A DNA stretch of 64,000 nucleotides from Chlorops oryzae (GCA_020466095.1 CM035807.1:53224752-53288751); one strand, 5' to 3'. Positions 36,098-48,289 are shown, counted from the first letter of the stretch. Numbers and translations are program-made. The notes: generated by a model from the sequence alone, not told the origin.

Positions 36098-36364
36098 CTA
36101 TCTTATGCTATATTGGCTTATTACGAAGCTTCGCTTATAGAGAAGCCCACCTCGAGTGTCCGCAACTATAGCGACGTCTACAGCATCGTCTTGCAGAAGA
36201 AACTTGGTTGGTTTTATATGCTCTAGTTGGAAACGATATCCCTTTGCCTCATTTGGGTCGAAAGTCCAAATGAGCTTTGCGGCACTTTCATTGGCAATCG
36301 TCAGTATAGGAGTCCTGACTTTTGCGGAGAAAAGGCCTTCCATGAGCCATTTCCAGAACACCAT
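36098..36364 (-). CDS. Unknown ORF, 88 codons
   Basis: The frame encodes a balanced, non-repetitive sequence with alternating hydrophobic residues (for example ESAAKLIWTFDPNEAKGYR), more protein-like than its neighbours. No domain was recognised and no splice sites were established. It may be a fragment of a captured gene or of a retroelement protein. Function unknown. Confidence 0.3.
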   Translation of the reverse strand: MVFWKWLMEGLFSAKVRTPILTIANESAAKLIWTFDPNEAKGYRFQLEHIKPTKFLLQDDAVDVAIVADTRGGLLYKRSFVISQYSIR

Positions 36365-36599
36365 TCATGAGCTTTCCAGTATCCAGTATCTCATTCGAAA
36401 TTACGTGCCTACATACATATACATCTCTGTCTCAAAAGTTCATAGCAAGGGGAAACCAAAAGGTGAGCGGCAACAGAGTGCCCAGTGCGCAGGTTTGCAT
36501 TGCTATGCGTTGGATTTTGTTACCCCAGGCGGCTTTGGGCAAACAAACAAAAGAGATGACAAAGCAAATTAGACGAAAGAACGTTCGTCAGCTTTATTG

Positions 36600-37800
36600 C
36601 AGCGCTGGTACTTTGGCTTTTTTCGGTCGCTCTTTCAATCGTTCGATGGACATGATTTTGAGTGAAAAATTTAAACGATGCTTTCATTTAATTCATGAAT
36701 TCGTGCAACTTATGTAGGAGGCATGATGATAATTCTCCGCGATTTCTGCAAGGCGACGCGGTGATAGACCTCGACTCAGTGTCGAAAAGGTTTGGAACGG
36801 CTATCGACGGCACCTGTTCTTGCGATGTTGTTGATGCGGACGACGTTATTAATCTGTCAGATATTCTAAAGGAGGGGAGGTGGATTTATAACGAAATTAA
36901 AGGCCATCGTCTTAAGCGTCAACGACGAGCTCCGTTGCTCCGTCATCGGCTACAGCTACAATTCCAGTGGGAGCTACAATTTCTGCTCATTAAACCAACG
37001 CCCATGTGACTTAAAGCCACACTTATGTCCTTTTGCATATCGCCCTCGCGCACAACTTCCATCAGGGCGAGGGATTTGCTCTGAGAGTGATCCTGGATCA
37101 TGGCTCTTAGCGTACTTAATAATCACCGATATCTGTTCCTCCTCCTGGGACGACCATTTTCACGTAGCTAGCACCGTGACCAAAAGCGACAACCAAGTTC
37201 TCTGGGCCAACGCTCCCTCGTATCGATACGGCCCTGCTACAACATTGAAGAGTTCATCTCTCTTTCCGTCATTTAAGACGCTAGACGAGCCACTCCGCAC
37301 AACATTCGATAATGCTTTCTCCTTAAGCACCTCCGTCTACACGAAAAGAAAACACGCATATGACTGAAAACCACACTGAAATTCTTTTACCTATACCCCT
37401 CGCGCATATTTTACATCACGGCGAGCGATTTACTGTGAAAGCGGTCCTGGATAAAGGCGCTCAGCGTACGTTCCTCGACAAAATCATACAAAAAGTGCTC
37501 AATCTTCCCACAGCGTCAAAATTGCGAAAATTCTCTGCCATCGGCAGGCAGAGATCACCAAAAGCAAAAAATAAATGCGTCGTGCTGCCAAAATTAGCAA
37601 ATTGGCTTCCTTCATCGGGAGCAACAAATCTCAACTTCAAAGAGCTAGCTTCTTTGGATATTGCAGATCCACACTTCATGCAACGAGGAAGTATTGATTA
37701 AGTAATTGGCTCCGACATCCTCCCGCCAGTAATGCTATTAGGAATTCGAATCAACGTCGGTGTCAGTCTACTTACTTTTCGGGAGGTGCGTAAGTGGCCC
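36600..37800 (+). pseudogene. BEL/Pao protease-region fragment, plus strand
   Basis: The best piece is the frame at 37360-37701, with LLPIPLAHILHHGERF followed by the protease motif VLDKGAQRTF (normally LDSGSQRTF, so the active site is altered). It continues to ADPHFMQRG and, past a TAA, VIGSDILPP. A second, more decayed copy of the protease start lies at about 37021-37110 (LLHIALAHNFHQGEGF, then LDHGS). Upstream 36695-37009 may be linked gag sequence but has no diagnostic motif. Same family type as 54120-56950. Confidence 0.65.
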
Positions 37801-38194
37801 CATAGCCAGCGAATCCTTTGGACCATATCGTCGTTCGCAAGTTATTCTGTTATATAATATATGACAAATTTGTGTTTTTGGTAAATCGCGTTTCAAGTTT
37901 GGTCGTCAGTTACAAAAACTTGAACCTAAAAAGTGGTCGACAGCTTTTTACCGATGAAAGATATAGTGTTTGTGAATTTTTCTGTTAGAAAAGATTATCT
38001 TTTTGAATACGATTTTACGACCAGGAAGCTTTAAAAAAAATTTCTTTGTTCAATATGCACTCTTTTACAAAGCTCTTCTTGTTTTAAAGCATAAAGAACA
38101 AACTGTTAGGAAGTATTGTGAGATAAGAAATGAAAATGAAGGCGTTTTACGCAACAAAAACTTTATTTAATATCACATTAAAAGCATTTAATAA

Positions 38195-39171
38195 CACTAT
38201 GGTAGTCGAAAAAAAAAGACAAGGCCAAATTCAACGGTTTCCCCTTATTTCGGGCACGGGGAATCGAACTGCATCATTAGTTTTTTGAGTTATCGGTAAG
38301 CCTTCATACGATTTTTTTTTTAAAAGTTTTTTTGGCCACTTTTTGGCCCATATCTATGTTTGAGTTGAAGTTGGGTATTCTTAACTGGTATCAAAATGTA
38401 GTATACGATACGCCAAGTAATTTTTTCCAGAACACTGTTATGATAAAATGGAGCGTTAGGGAGCTATACGCGTTTAAAAGTGCAAAAAATTCAAATTTTT
38501 CAATTAGATTTATGTTTGACTTGATATTTTTGGCAAAACAAACACGAGCTATGTAACTCTTGACATAAATGGGGTGTGTAGTGTGTTGGTAGAGAGAGTG
38601 TCGGGCTATCACCCCGGAGACCTGGGTTCAATCCTAGACAAAACATTTGCTTTTTTTAAAATTAATTTTTATAATTTTCTTAGCTTTCGTTTTCGCTCCA
38701 GTAGAATAAGCGAAGAATAAGGAAATGAGGAGTTGAAAAATATATTTTTAAATATTTTGTTTCCTCCTAAAAGTATGTTATTAAATGTGTTGAAATTTAA
38801 AGGCATGAATATATGCTCAAGGCACATCCTAAAAGTATGCAAGAAAACATCTCGCAAAAAATTTGAATTTTTTGCACTTTTAAACGCGTATAGCTCCCTA
38901 ACGCTCCATTTTATCATAACAGTGTTCTGGGAAAAATTACTTGGCGTATCGTAGACTACATTTTGATACCAGTTAAGAATACCCAACTTCAACTCAAACA
39001 TAGATATGGGCCAAAAAGTGGCCAAAAAAACTTTAAAAAAAAAAATCGTATGAAGGCTTACCGATAACTCAAAAAACTAATGATGCAGTTCGATTCCCCG
39101 TGCCCAAAATAGGGGGAAACCGTTGAATTTGGCATTGTCTTTTAAAATTTTAAAAAAAAACTATCACAGTG
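38195..39171. mobile_element. Long-inverted-repeat element with tRNA-like core
   Basis: Two arms of about 290 bases (38195-38503 and 38858-39171) are near-perfect inverted copies. The ends read CACTATGGTAGTCGAAAAAA and, on the other side in reverse complement, CACTGTGATAGT. TAA borders both ends. A heptamer-like CACWRTG followed by an A-rich tract recalls Transib termini, but a 5-base target duplication is not visible. A tRNA-like module lies in the unique centre at 38571-38642, and each arm carries a B-box-like GTTCGATTCCCCGTGCCC. Confidence 0.7.
38571..38642 (+). repeat. tRNA-like module in MITE centre
   Basis: TAGTGTGTTGGTAGAG resembles an A box and GGGTTCAATCCTAG a B box, with CGGG/CCCG pairing around a 7-base loop between them. 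Acceptor pairing is absent, so it is a tRNA-derived module, not a gene. Confidence 0.5.
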
Positions 39172-39734
39172 TAATTAAACTTAATCTTATTGTTATATTT
39201 CAATAATATCATTCAACCCTTGAACGGTAAATTTGTATTTACTCTAATAATTGTTTTTAGTTTATTCCAATTATAAAACAAAATAAAAAATTTTCAAAAT
39301 CAGTATTAAGAACGAAATAAAAAGTGTTTTCGTTGAAGAAAGTCGCTGCCATAACGATTACGGAAAACTGGTTGCTATTGTGTCACATACTAGCTGTTTA
39401 CATTGTGGCTGATGCGATAGTTACTTTAATTTGTGCTTTCCAAAAGCCAGGCTGTGATGTTTTTTGACTATCCTCTGATGCTGTTAATACTGCAGGTAAG
39501 ACTAGACCTTGCAATGGTTTAGCCTTGAAGATACAGTTAATATGGTAGACCGAATTCTCTTCCTCTATTATAAAAGTAGTCTTTTGCTTATGACCGTCTT
39601 TTAATTCTGTGCTTGCAGTGGTATATACGCGGGAATGGCTGATGTGTGAAGAAACGCATGTAGTATTGTTGGTGTTGTTTGCGGAAATGACAATTTTAAG
39701 CAGCTAGGGTGGGCGTAGATTGCATAGAGTGCAC

Positions 39735-39836
39735 CCACCGAGTTGACGATCAACTAGGAAAGCTGAGTTTATGGATGTGCGTGGATTGCAAGGGAGCATG
39801 GAGTGCGCCACCGAGTTGACGATCAGCTAGGAAAGC
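39735..39836. repeat. Direct duplication, about 73-bp period
   Basis: CCACCGAGTTGACGATCAAC and CCACCGAGTTGACGATCAGC, each followed by TAGGAAAGC, recur about 73 bases apart, with related flanks (GGATTGCA, GGAGTGC). Confidence 0.7.
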
Positions 39837-39990
39837 AGTGTGGATGTATAAGCATGGATTACACCTGTTGTTGAGTACGACTTAAAAATGCCAGCCGATA
39901 ATTTGTTTTTAGCCTAGAATAGTGAAATGGATTTGATAGTCTACGTGCGAGTGGATTCGCGTGTACTTGCAGTTTACAAAAATACTTTTC

Positions 39991-40990
39991 TTAGACTTTG
40001 GCGAACTCCATTTTAACCAGTTCTACGTTGAGCTCTCTATGGATGCGTTCATTTGTAATAAGCAAAGGAGCTCCTGTAATAGTTCTTAGGATTTTGGATT
40101 GTGCTCCCTGCAGAATGTCTATATTTGAAGCGCTTGCATATCCATACAATTGCAGACCATACGTCCATATTGGCTTTATGACTTGCTTGTACAGAAGGAC
40201 TTTGTAGTCCCATTTTAGATGGGAGCGATTATTTATTAGCCAGTGCAAGCTTTTGGCTTTGAGTTTAATATGGCCCCTCGTGGTCTCGATATGCTTGCGC
40301 CATGTCAGTATTTTGTCTATGTGAATTCCGAGGTAGGTTACTTCTTCACATTGAGGGATGCGTATGTTGTCCAGAAAAATATCCGGAGAAACTTTTCTGT
40401 TGAGCGTGACAGTTATATGCCGACATCTAGCCTCATTTATTTGAATTCGCCATTTAGATAGCCAGTCTTAGATTTCGGTGAGGTGGTTTTTGAGCTTTGA
40501 AGTTGCCGCACTTATATTCCTTTGAAGAGTTACTATCGCTGTGTCAGCAAATGTCGAAATTAATACTCGATCGGTATTGGGAATATCTGCTGTATAAAAA
40601 TATTGCGTGAACATTTACAGGAAGTAAGAATCTGATTTTATATAACAATCTTTAATGCCAAACTTTATCGAAAGCTCGCTGGGTGTCTAGAAATACTGCT
40701 GAGCAGTATTCGCGATGTTCATATGTTAGTTGAATTTCATTCGTAATATGATTTATTTGCTAAATAACGCCGTGTTGCTTTCTGAATTCAAATAGATGGA
40801 AGGGAACAATCTGTTGTTCTTGAAGAATTGGTATTAATCTGTATAAAAATTTTTCTTCGAATAACTTTGAGAGGCAAAAGACGAGGCTAATTGGTCTATA
40901 AGAGGAAGTTTGGGTGGGATCTTTTCCTGGCTTAAACACCATTTTTATTACCGACCGTTTCCAATCTTGTGGAAAGTATCCATACTTTAA
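39991..40990 (-). pseudogene. Jockey-clade non-LTR retrotransposon, reverse transcriptase remnant
   Basis: 40760-40942 encodes KPGKDPTQTSSYRPISL and LSKLFEEK, the first RT blocks of Jockey elements. A DTQRAFDKVWH block follows, then an internal deletion, then ISTFADTAIV in place of the FADD catalytic box. 39991-40248 encodes a thumb and C-terminal region with KPIWTYGLQLYGYA and ILRTITGAP. The final Asp of FADD is lost, and there is at least one frameshift. It would have made cDNA by target-primed reverse transcription. No poly(A) tail or endonuclease domain was found here. Confidence 0.8.
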
Positions 40991-41334
40991 AATAGAATTA
41001 AATAGGACTGTTTAATATAATACTGCAACGGAAGGTAGCTTTTTAAACATTTTTAGAGTAATTCAAACATGCCGTGGGGCTTTTTTATAGACCAACTGAA
41101 GTCGGAGGTTGTTTTCAAGAGTGCTCGGGTTGCTTTTTTTGTTTCCTTGTACCTAACTAGAGCAAGTCTTATAAGACAACTACAGTTGTTTTTCATCCTC
41201 TTTTAATCTGTCTTTGGCAATTTGCGAGCGGAAGCGTTGCCTTTCGTGCCTGAACCTTCGTTTTTCGCCGACGTGATTTTCAATTTCAATATTGGTCAGT
41301 GTTTGTACTTGCACGGATTGATTGGTCTTTCGAC

Positions 41335-41905
41335 CCAAATGGGGCAAAGGGAAATCGTTTTATGAAAAACCAATGAGATAGAATCAACCACCTACCTCGA
41401 ATGACTGCTGCTGTGGACGACGTTGAAGATGCTCGTTCCGACGCTGTTGAAAACGGTGACTCTGAACGGCTGCTGGTGAAGATTCTGCAGGTGATGATGG
41501 TGCTGTTTTAAAGATCGGTTGCGGAAGGTGTTCACAAGGACGCGAAGGCGATTCGGTTTTTACTCGTACGAGAGAAATAAAGAGGGAAATTGGTCGCGGA
41601 AAATGTTCAGAGGGACGTAAACGCGTAAAACACTCGGCACTGTGATTTTTGGAATTGAATTATAATGAAACGACTCAGACCAAAAAACAGGACGCGTGTT
41701 CAATCGAACGTTGGAAACATAGTAGAGCTTCTAGATGACTGATGTTGCCATTTAAGACCGATGGGAAAAGAGCGAGCAGCTGGGCTGGAGATGCTGCCCT
41801 CCTTTTTCCCGTTTTTTTTTTACCGCTGGCGGGATTAAGTTGCGTTGCGACAGCGGCAAAAACGGACAAACTGCCCGTCTTGCGTTACGCAAAAGAAACT
41901 TGAAA
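41335..41905. repeat. Diverged repeat, copy 1 (LTR-like)
   Basis: Related in the same orientation to 49318-49835. Shared blocks include GCAAAGGGAAATCG, ACTCGGACCAAAAAAC (with one change), CCTCCTTTTTCCCG and CAGCGGCAAAAACGGAC. Part of the end (CGGACAAACTGCCCG) recurs inverted near 57130. It may be a solo LTR of a BEL/Pao element; no target duplication was found. Confidence 0.5.
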
Positions 41906-42383
41906 GTGAGGGCGCGGCTGGTAACCCACAGATTCAAGGGGTCGCACAGTGAGCGAAAAGGCCAATCTGGCGGCTCTTAGTAAATAAATTTGGTATTTAG
42001 AGAGATAAAAAACTGAAATTTTTCACACATATTGAGACAAAAATGATGCAAAATTTTCAGGGTTACAGATTAAATAAAAAAAAAAATTTTGGGGTTTTTT
42101 CGGACAAATAAAGAAAACCACTGTTTTTCGCCTTTTTGAATTCGTGCAAGGAAGCTGAAAAAATTTAAAATCAGCGTATATATTAATAGTGCTTAAATAG
42201 ATTTGACACTCTCTTCATTCCATAGATGGCTCATTTGTTTTAGTAGAACAAATATTTTTGAAGATAGAGGCTCTAAAATTCCTAAAAAGTGATTTTTTGA
42301 CAGACCTGATTTTGTTAGATCAGTTAATATTTTTTTTGGTTTTCATTCAATTTGAAAGAATATACAGCTGTTTCTTACTTTAA

Positions 42384-45257
42384 CCCGTTAAGTCCCAGAA
42401 CTTTTTTTGTCTCAAATTTTGCTAAAAAGACCTATGCTTATGTAATTTGACCCTCTGGACACGTTCATGACCTTCATTTGCCGATACGTTGTGTAGTTTT
42501 TCCGGAAAACGCGAAAAACTATCGTTACCATATGGTAACCGTGGGACCTCTAGGGTGCAGGTTTTTTAAAAGAAAGTTTTTTCTATATTTTTGTATATGA
42601 ATTTTTGTATACGAATTTTGTTATTTATTTTTTAAGTAATATTATTAAATATATGGATCTGTTAATGATGCTTTACATGTCTCTTGTTGAATGAAAATCA
42701 ACATTTTATTAAACAGAAATGTCACATGACATATTCTTATGTTTATTGTTGAACAGTATGATAACTCGCGAAACAGCTTACGCAAAGTCCAACATCGCAT
42801 TTTACACAGGCTGTTCGTCCACTTACTGTGCAGCGATCTCCGGCACAACGTCTACGATTTGGTGGCATAACAAAATGCCCTTCTTTGTCAAAGCGTATAG
42901 TGTGCTGAACACGACTCGGCTGCTGTGCATGTCTAAAGGTAGGTCTAAGCCCTATTGATTTTGCCTTAGTGCCATAATGTTTGCAGTAGAATACTGCAAG
43001 CTGCCGTCAAAATTCAAGCTGGGTCATATGTGGGTGAACTTTTTTATGAAGCTGTCATCCATTTTGAACACACGCATCTATAAGCCAAGTAAATATGCTT
43101 GACCACTATTTTTTTCCTTTATAAGTAATACGGTGTTGTATCAAATTTTGGTCGAATCGATCAACTTCGCACATAAATTTGTTGTATTCCGTAATGGAAG
43201 ATGGTCGAGGAACATTTATTTTCGATGCGCTTTCTTTTGAGTACCGTTGTGCCATTGACTTTGGATACTCACAAAATGTGGTTGACAGCATACACACAAC
43301 GTTATTATCTTTCCATTTAACTAAACTAATACCAATTTTTTTTCATGATAGTAGACTCTGAATAGCCTCTCTCCATTGATTTAAGGTCCTTTTAATGGCG
43401 CAGCGGACAGCTAGCTGGAATTATATTTTCCCGGATTGTTCCTGTGGCATCGTATCCGCATGAGTTCAGATAAGCCAGCAAAGGAAAGCTTGTGAAGAGG
43501 TTGTCAAAATAAAATGAAAATGGCAACACCTTTAACTCGTCTGTTAAATCATCGATCATACTTATAAATGGAGCAGCGCATTTTCCAAACTTTGCTTCAT
43601 ATTGTGAATTGGAGCGCGGAATTTTTCCCTGATAAATTTCAAAATTAATCAAGTATCCTGCAGGTGTACACAGAAACCAAACTTTATATCCAAACCGCAG
43701 TGGTTTACCTTTTATGAATCGCTTGCAGCTGTGCTTACCAAAGTAAGAAATCATGCTCTCATCGAATGAAAGATGTTGTTCGGCATGGAAATTTTTTTAT
43801 CATATTGGCTTTCAAATGATCAGTTATAGGGCGCAATTTCCACATCTTATCGGGATTCTTGCCATCTTTTGATTACGTCTTTGAGTTTTCTTTGAAATGG
43901 AGATTTTGCAGAATTTCCTGGAACCTTTTTCGACGCATCGTATCACTTACAAGATTATTGCGGATGTCTTCATCCTGGCTCCACAAATTTTTGTAATTGG
44001 CATGATAGTTGTAGCCAGTAATAAGCAGTATGTCAATAAATGCTCGAAGTTCGCCAACTGAAATGTTTGGATTTGGCCTATTCTTTTCAATGGCATAAAG
44101 CGTACTCTGTTTGCAAATGTGTTCTAACAGCCCATCATCAAAAAACTTCTCAAATTGTTGGTGCGGTAATAAATACCGACAGTCTTCATAATTTGGATCA
44201 GAAAATATCGGAATCGAAGATGGCACTTTATTTTTCACCCACTGGAATTTTGTTTCTTTGTTTCCCAATGGCAACGGAACTTTTGCTTGCTTCGGATGCA
44301 CTTTTCGTAACCGTTTTCTTTCTGGTGATGTTGCTTTGGATGTTGTTGGTTGATTAGTCATAGTTTCATACATGTCCTCGACCATTATAACGGGAAGATC
44401 TTCATAATTTGGAGCTTTAATAGTGAAATGATAGAATAAAGGTATAAGCAATGATAAATATTTAAATCATACCCCCAATCTCCTCTTCTTCGCCAAAGGT
44501 TTGCAGATGGTTTCCACTGGCCATCACAACCTCACACCCGCCTTTTTATTGGCCTGAGCAAACATTATCTGGGATGCCACCAGCTCCATCATCAGCATCG
44601 TCTGCCCCTGATATGTTGCCTTCCAACGGAGGCTCAATGTAAATGGAAGTGGGAATATCATTTAGCTCCATTTGGGCATCTGTTTCATCAAGCTCTTCAA
44701 TATAATCTAGCATTTGTTGTAACGATAAACCTCTAACAGAACATTTTAAAGTTATGAAAACCAACAAACACTTAACACGGCATAAAACCGGAAAATTCAA
44801 AGAATTTATAACAAAAAGTTCGAAATAAAAACATGGACCCTAGGCGTCCCACGGTAACCATATGGTAACGTCTTGAGTAAAATGTAAGAAAAATTGATTT
44901 AAAAAAACCGATTTTTTCCAAAATATACTTTCTTTTCGATTTCTTAAATAATTTTCTTTCAATTTATGAATATTTCATCTAAATTGGTAAAATATAAAGC
45001 TTTATATGCGGAGACTTACCGTCGAGCCATTTTCGAAAACACAATTTTTTATTTTTTTTATTATTTTAACTTGCACGTGCGACAGCTTCGCTAACTGTTA
45101 TCAGAAAAACAAAAATTTGTATTCGTTGCAAAGCTTTGAGTGTCTCACTGCAAATACCGTTTGAATTTTGTTGTTTTGAAATGAAGTTTTGTAGTTACTA
45201 GCAAAAATGTAGCGATACCTTTTGCGTTAACGTATGGTAACTGTGGGACCTTTCGGG
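42384..45257 (-). mobile_element. piggyBac-like DNA transposon
   Basis: A 2874-base element between TTAA sites (42380-42383 and 45258-45261), the target site of the superfamily. The left end starts CCCGTTAAGTCCCA, and the right end in reverse complement CCCGAAAGGTCCCA. Subterminal inverted repeats at about 42523-42558 and 44834-44869 each contain the 16-base perfect palindrome GTTACCATATGGTAAC. The transposase inside is broken. Confidence 0.9.
42700..44800 (-). pseudogene. piggyBac-like transposase (broken)
   Basis: Pieces in different frames give the whole protein order. 44546-44800 is an acidic N-terminus with a leucine-rich start (RGLSLQQMLDYIEELDE). 43873-44451 is the start of the DDE_Tnp_1_7 domain. 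The catalytic Asp residues are visible in LSFDESM (about 43760), FYFDNLFTS (about 43490) and CEVDRFDQN (about 43150). The C-terminal Cys-rich domain reads CAGDRCTVSGRTACVKC and then CDVG-type cysteines near 42770-42860. All three acidic residues survive, but several frameshifts, one in a T run near 43795, and stops break the frame. It once cut and pasted the element at TTAA. Confidence 0.88.
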
Positions 45258-47233
45258 TTAACGAGTATTCGTTTTAACGAAATCCCGATTTAACGAGCCA
45301 TCAAAATTAATGTACAGAGTACCTTGCATAACGAGCAAAATTGACAAAAGCAGTACCCGGCATAGCGAGCAACCAATTTTTTAGGCCATTCTTTTGTAAC
45401 GTTCCCTTCATTATCGCAGTCCGTTCAATCTGGTTGATCAGCAGGATGATCCTAAAAGTTTACATCGTACTCTGTATTCTACTTTGCCTTCGCTTAACTC
45501 GCCGAGGGGTGTAGGAGTATGCAAACTTTTAAGCAAGAAGGTTCCAAAGAGCTACGAACAGTAGACGAGCGTAACTCCAAATGAACCACGATATCCGAAA
45601 GAACATATATAAAAATTCAAAGTTCAAATGAAATTGAGCTGCCCAAACTCGATGCCGAAAATCAGAATCTTTTCTACTCGCGTCGTATTCTTATCGCTGT
45701 CGACCTTTAAAATTTGCTGTTTGTGCCGTGCCAACCGAGAAAATTGAAAGCTTTCGCTCGTTTGAGCCCTCCCTACCATGATCAACCGTTAATTTTATCA
45801 CTATCCCTTCATGCGTGATCAGCTCAACGTCCATTAAGTTCACATTAATGAAATTTAGGTAATTTTTTGTTGGTACCCACTTTAACGAGAATTCCGGTTT
45901 AACCAGACATGCTGACAACGATGGTGCTCGTTAAAGTGAGAACCGCGGTGTTACAATTTATGAAAGACAGAAATAAGCTTTTGGTTTGTGTAAATTCAAA
46001 AATAGTATATTGTAAATATTGTAAATATTGAAAAACAATTAATCGTAATCTGAATCCGAAATTTTTGCATCAGAGAGCAATTTTTTACTTCATCATCTAT
46101 CTGAATATATTTTTTTAAAGTACCTTGAGGAATTTTTCGATTTTGAGGCTCTTAACGGGTCTGATGAACCCAATACGGCGTGGTTCAAGTCATGTATGGT
46201 AATTTGTCTCGAATTTTTACGCGTGTGGTTTCGACGATAGTAGCGCATTTGCCGCATATCCGCAAGCCATTGTACGAAAAATGACGCTCAATCTTCTTAT
46301 TAGTTCAATTTTTACGCCAGTTAATTTTCAGGCCCAAATAGGTTGCCGGAAAAATTTTCTTGCAGTATTCCCGTTGTTAGTGTTACCGGAACCTACTTTT
46401 GTAATGTTCACCAACAGATTCATTTCTTTGCTCATTTCGTTTTGATTTTCAGATTTTGTTGCTGCAACACCGGTAGTCTGTAGGAGATGTGTATAATGCA
46501 ATCGAAACACCCTATCCATGCACGAAGTGTTAAAAGTCCATACTGGTAAAAGTTTTCTTTTGGTTCTTTCAAACGAATCAAATTGAAATCATTAATTGTT
46601 ATATGAGTCGTGCCACAAATTACACAAGCAATCATGGTCATATGGGACTCATGGCTTATATTAGGCAAGTTAATGGTTGTTGCAGAAATGTGTGCTGTTT
46701 GACTCTTCACTCTGCAAATAAGTGTTTATCAATCCTTCCAGCCTCTGAGGCCTAAAAACTTTGCCGATAAATGGATTGACCACTGCTGCCATCGCAACCC
46801 CATTTGTTAAAAGCCTAAATGGCATTACTTTTACCAGAATCGCTATTAAGCATCTCTAACACCGTGAGAAAAGTCCCAAAGATACGGAAAACTGTAAACT
46901 CGGCAAGACTTTGCAAGTTAACTTCAGCCGAGCGTTCTGTAATATCAATATTATTGGGGTAACAGTCGTTTTTAGCTTTTATCAAAACATCACGGCTTGG
47001 ATAAATATTCACGTTTCGTTCTTTGACCCCATACTGCATTAACTTATAAGAATGTTTTGTGAATTCACCATCTATCAAAAGCGCTAAAGCTTCCTCAGAA
47101 ATATAGGGAGTTAGAATTACATTCTCTGAGTTTACACTTTTTAGCATTTTGGAAGCGATTTCCGATTCAGAATATGAAAGTGAAAGAACCTTAGAAGCAC
47201 TTCTTTTACCAGCATTGTAAAGACTTAAAAGAC

Positions 47234-48289
47234 GGTTAGACGATATGGTTAATGACCAAACATTTGGTAGAAATCATTTGGTTAAATGTTGGCTTGTATG
47301 CTCATTTGTCAGCAAGACATTTGTTTAGCGGTTACACGATATGCAGATTTTGTCACAAAACGTTTGCGCACCAACAATTCTAGATAGTGTCCAAATATTG
47401 TACGGTCCCAAATTGCTTTTTCGGTTTGCTTGGGTGTTACACGATATGCACGATAGTGACCAAATTAAATTATGGCCAACTGTCAATTGACGCTGAATAA
47501 TATTGTTGTGCATAGAGTAAACACGTCGGCCAGAGATTGTTTTAATAAAATTTAAAAAAACTGTCGCTAAATGCAAAAAATAAAAGATTTCTTGCCGTTG
47601 TATTGGCCGGCTATATTTTTGACGACGATTCGGACCGAACTTTGTTTGAAAAGCCTCGTAAGCGTACCGAGTTTGGGTATGGAATTGGGTTACTCGTCGG
47701 GACCAAGAAGGATTTTACGCAAAGTTGTACAAAGAGCTGGAAGAAGAAAAGGCCGAATTGTACAACAATTTTCTATGAATGACGAAAGCTCAGTTCGAAA
47801 ATCTGCTTTCATTGGTTTCACCCCTTATAGCCAAAAAGGATTCAATTATGCGAAAAAGCATTTCGGCTTGTGAAAGGCTCATTTTGAAAATATCGATACG
47901 TTGAATATCGATTTGTTTCAAAAAATTATAGATTTCTGTTGAATTATATATACCTATAAAACCACTTTTTTTTTAAAACCGCTTGAATTTATCTTAAGTT
48001 TCGACACAAACGTTTGCCATTTGGTTGTGGGTCTATTTTTGAGCTTGACGAAATGACAAATCAGCGCAAATTCGTCCCATTTGTTAATCAAATTTGTCCG
48101 TGTTGTCCCAAAGCGGTGTTACACGATATGGCTAGTTTGGCATCCAAACGTTTGGCTGCATCATGAACAAACGTAACCAAATGACATTTGGCCATACGTA
48201 TGGTTGGTGGTTACAGGGTTTGGACTGGATTGGAACAAAAAATTACTCAAAAACAGGCAAAATTTGGTTACTAACCATATCGTCTAGCC
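47234..48289. mobile_element. PIF/Harbinger-derived element inserted in Transib
   Basis: Inverted ends of about 27 bases: GGTTAGACGATATGGTTAAT on the left and, in reverse complement, GGCTAGACGATATGGTTAGT on the right. Extra internal copies of TTACACGATATG occur at about 47336, 47440 and 48118. The interior carries a piece of Harbinger transposase. The Transib-like frame is interrupted exactly over this interval. The target duplication is not clear. Confidence 0.65.
47698..47890 (+). pseudogene. Harbinger transposase N-terminal fragment
   Basis: One frame with a single TGA reads RDQEGFYAKLYKELEEEK, then MTKAQFENLLSLVSPLI and SACERLIL. These match the N-terminal region of HARBI1-type transposases (YFRMS...FD.LL..V.P.I and the SPEERL block). 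The DDE core is absent. The element is an internal-deletion derivative. Confidence 0.65.

Larger units (their letters stand above)
42365..45950. mobile_element. Pogo-like TIR element, interrupted by piggyBac
   Basis: The left end CAGCTGTTTC followed by TTACTTTAACGAG matches the right end, which in reverse complement reads CACCGCGGTTCTCACTTTAA and CGAG. The left arm is only visible if the piggyBac insertion at its TTAA is disregarded. Repeated TTTAACGAG boxes are typical of pogo/Tigger-type termini. The interior (45262-45930) shows no transposase. A TA target duplication is plausible at the left and imperfect at the right. Confidence 0.5.

Noticed and set aside
47571..47873. Plus-strand frame of 100 codons as a gene
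   Set aside because: The real coding signal here is the Harbinger transposase in a neighbouring frame; this frame is its shadow.
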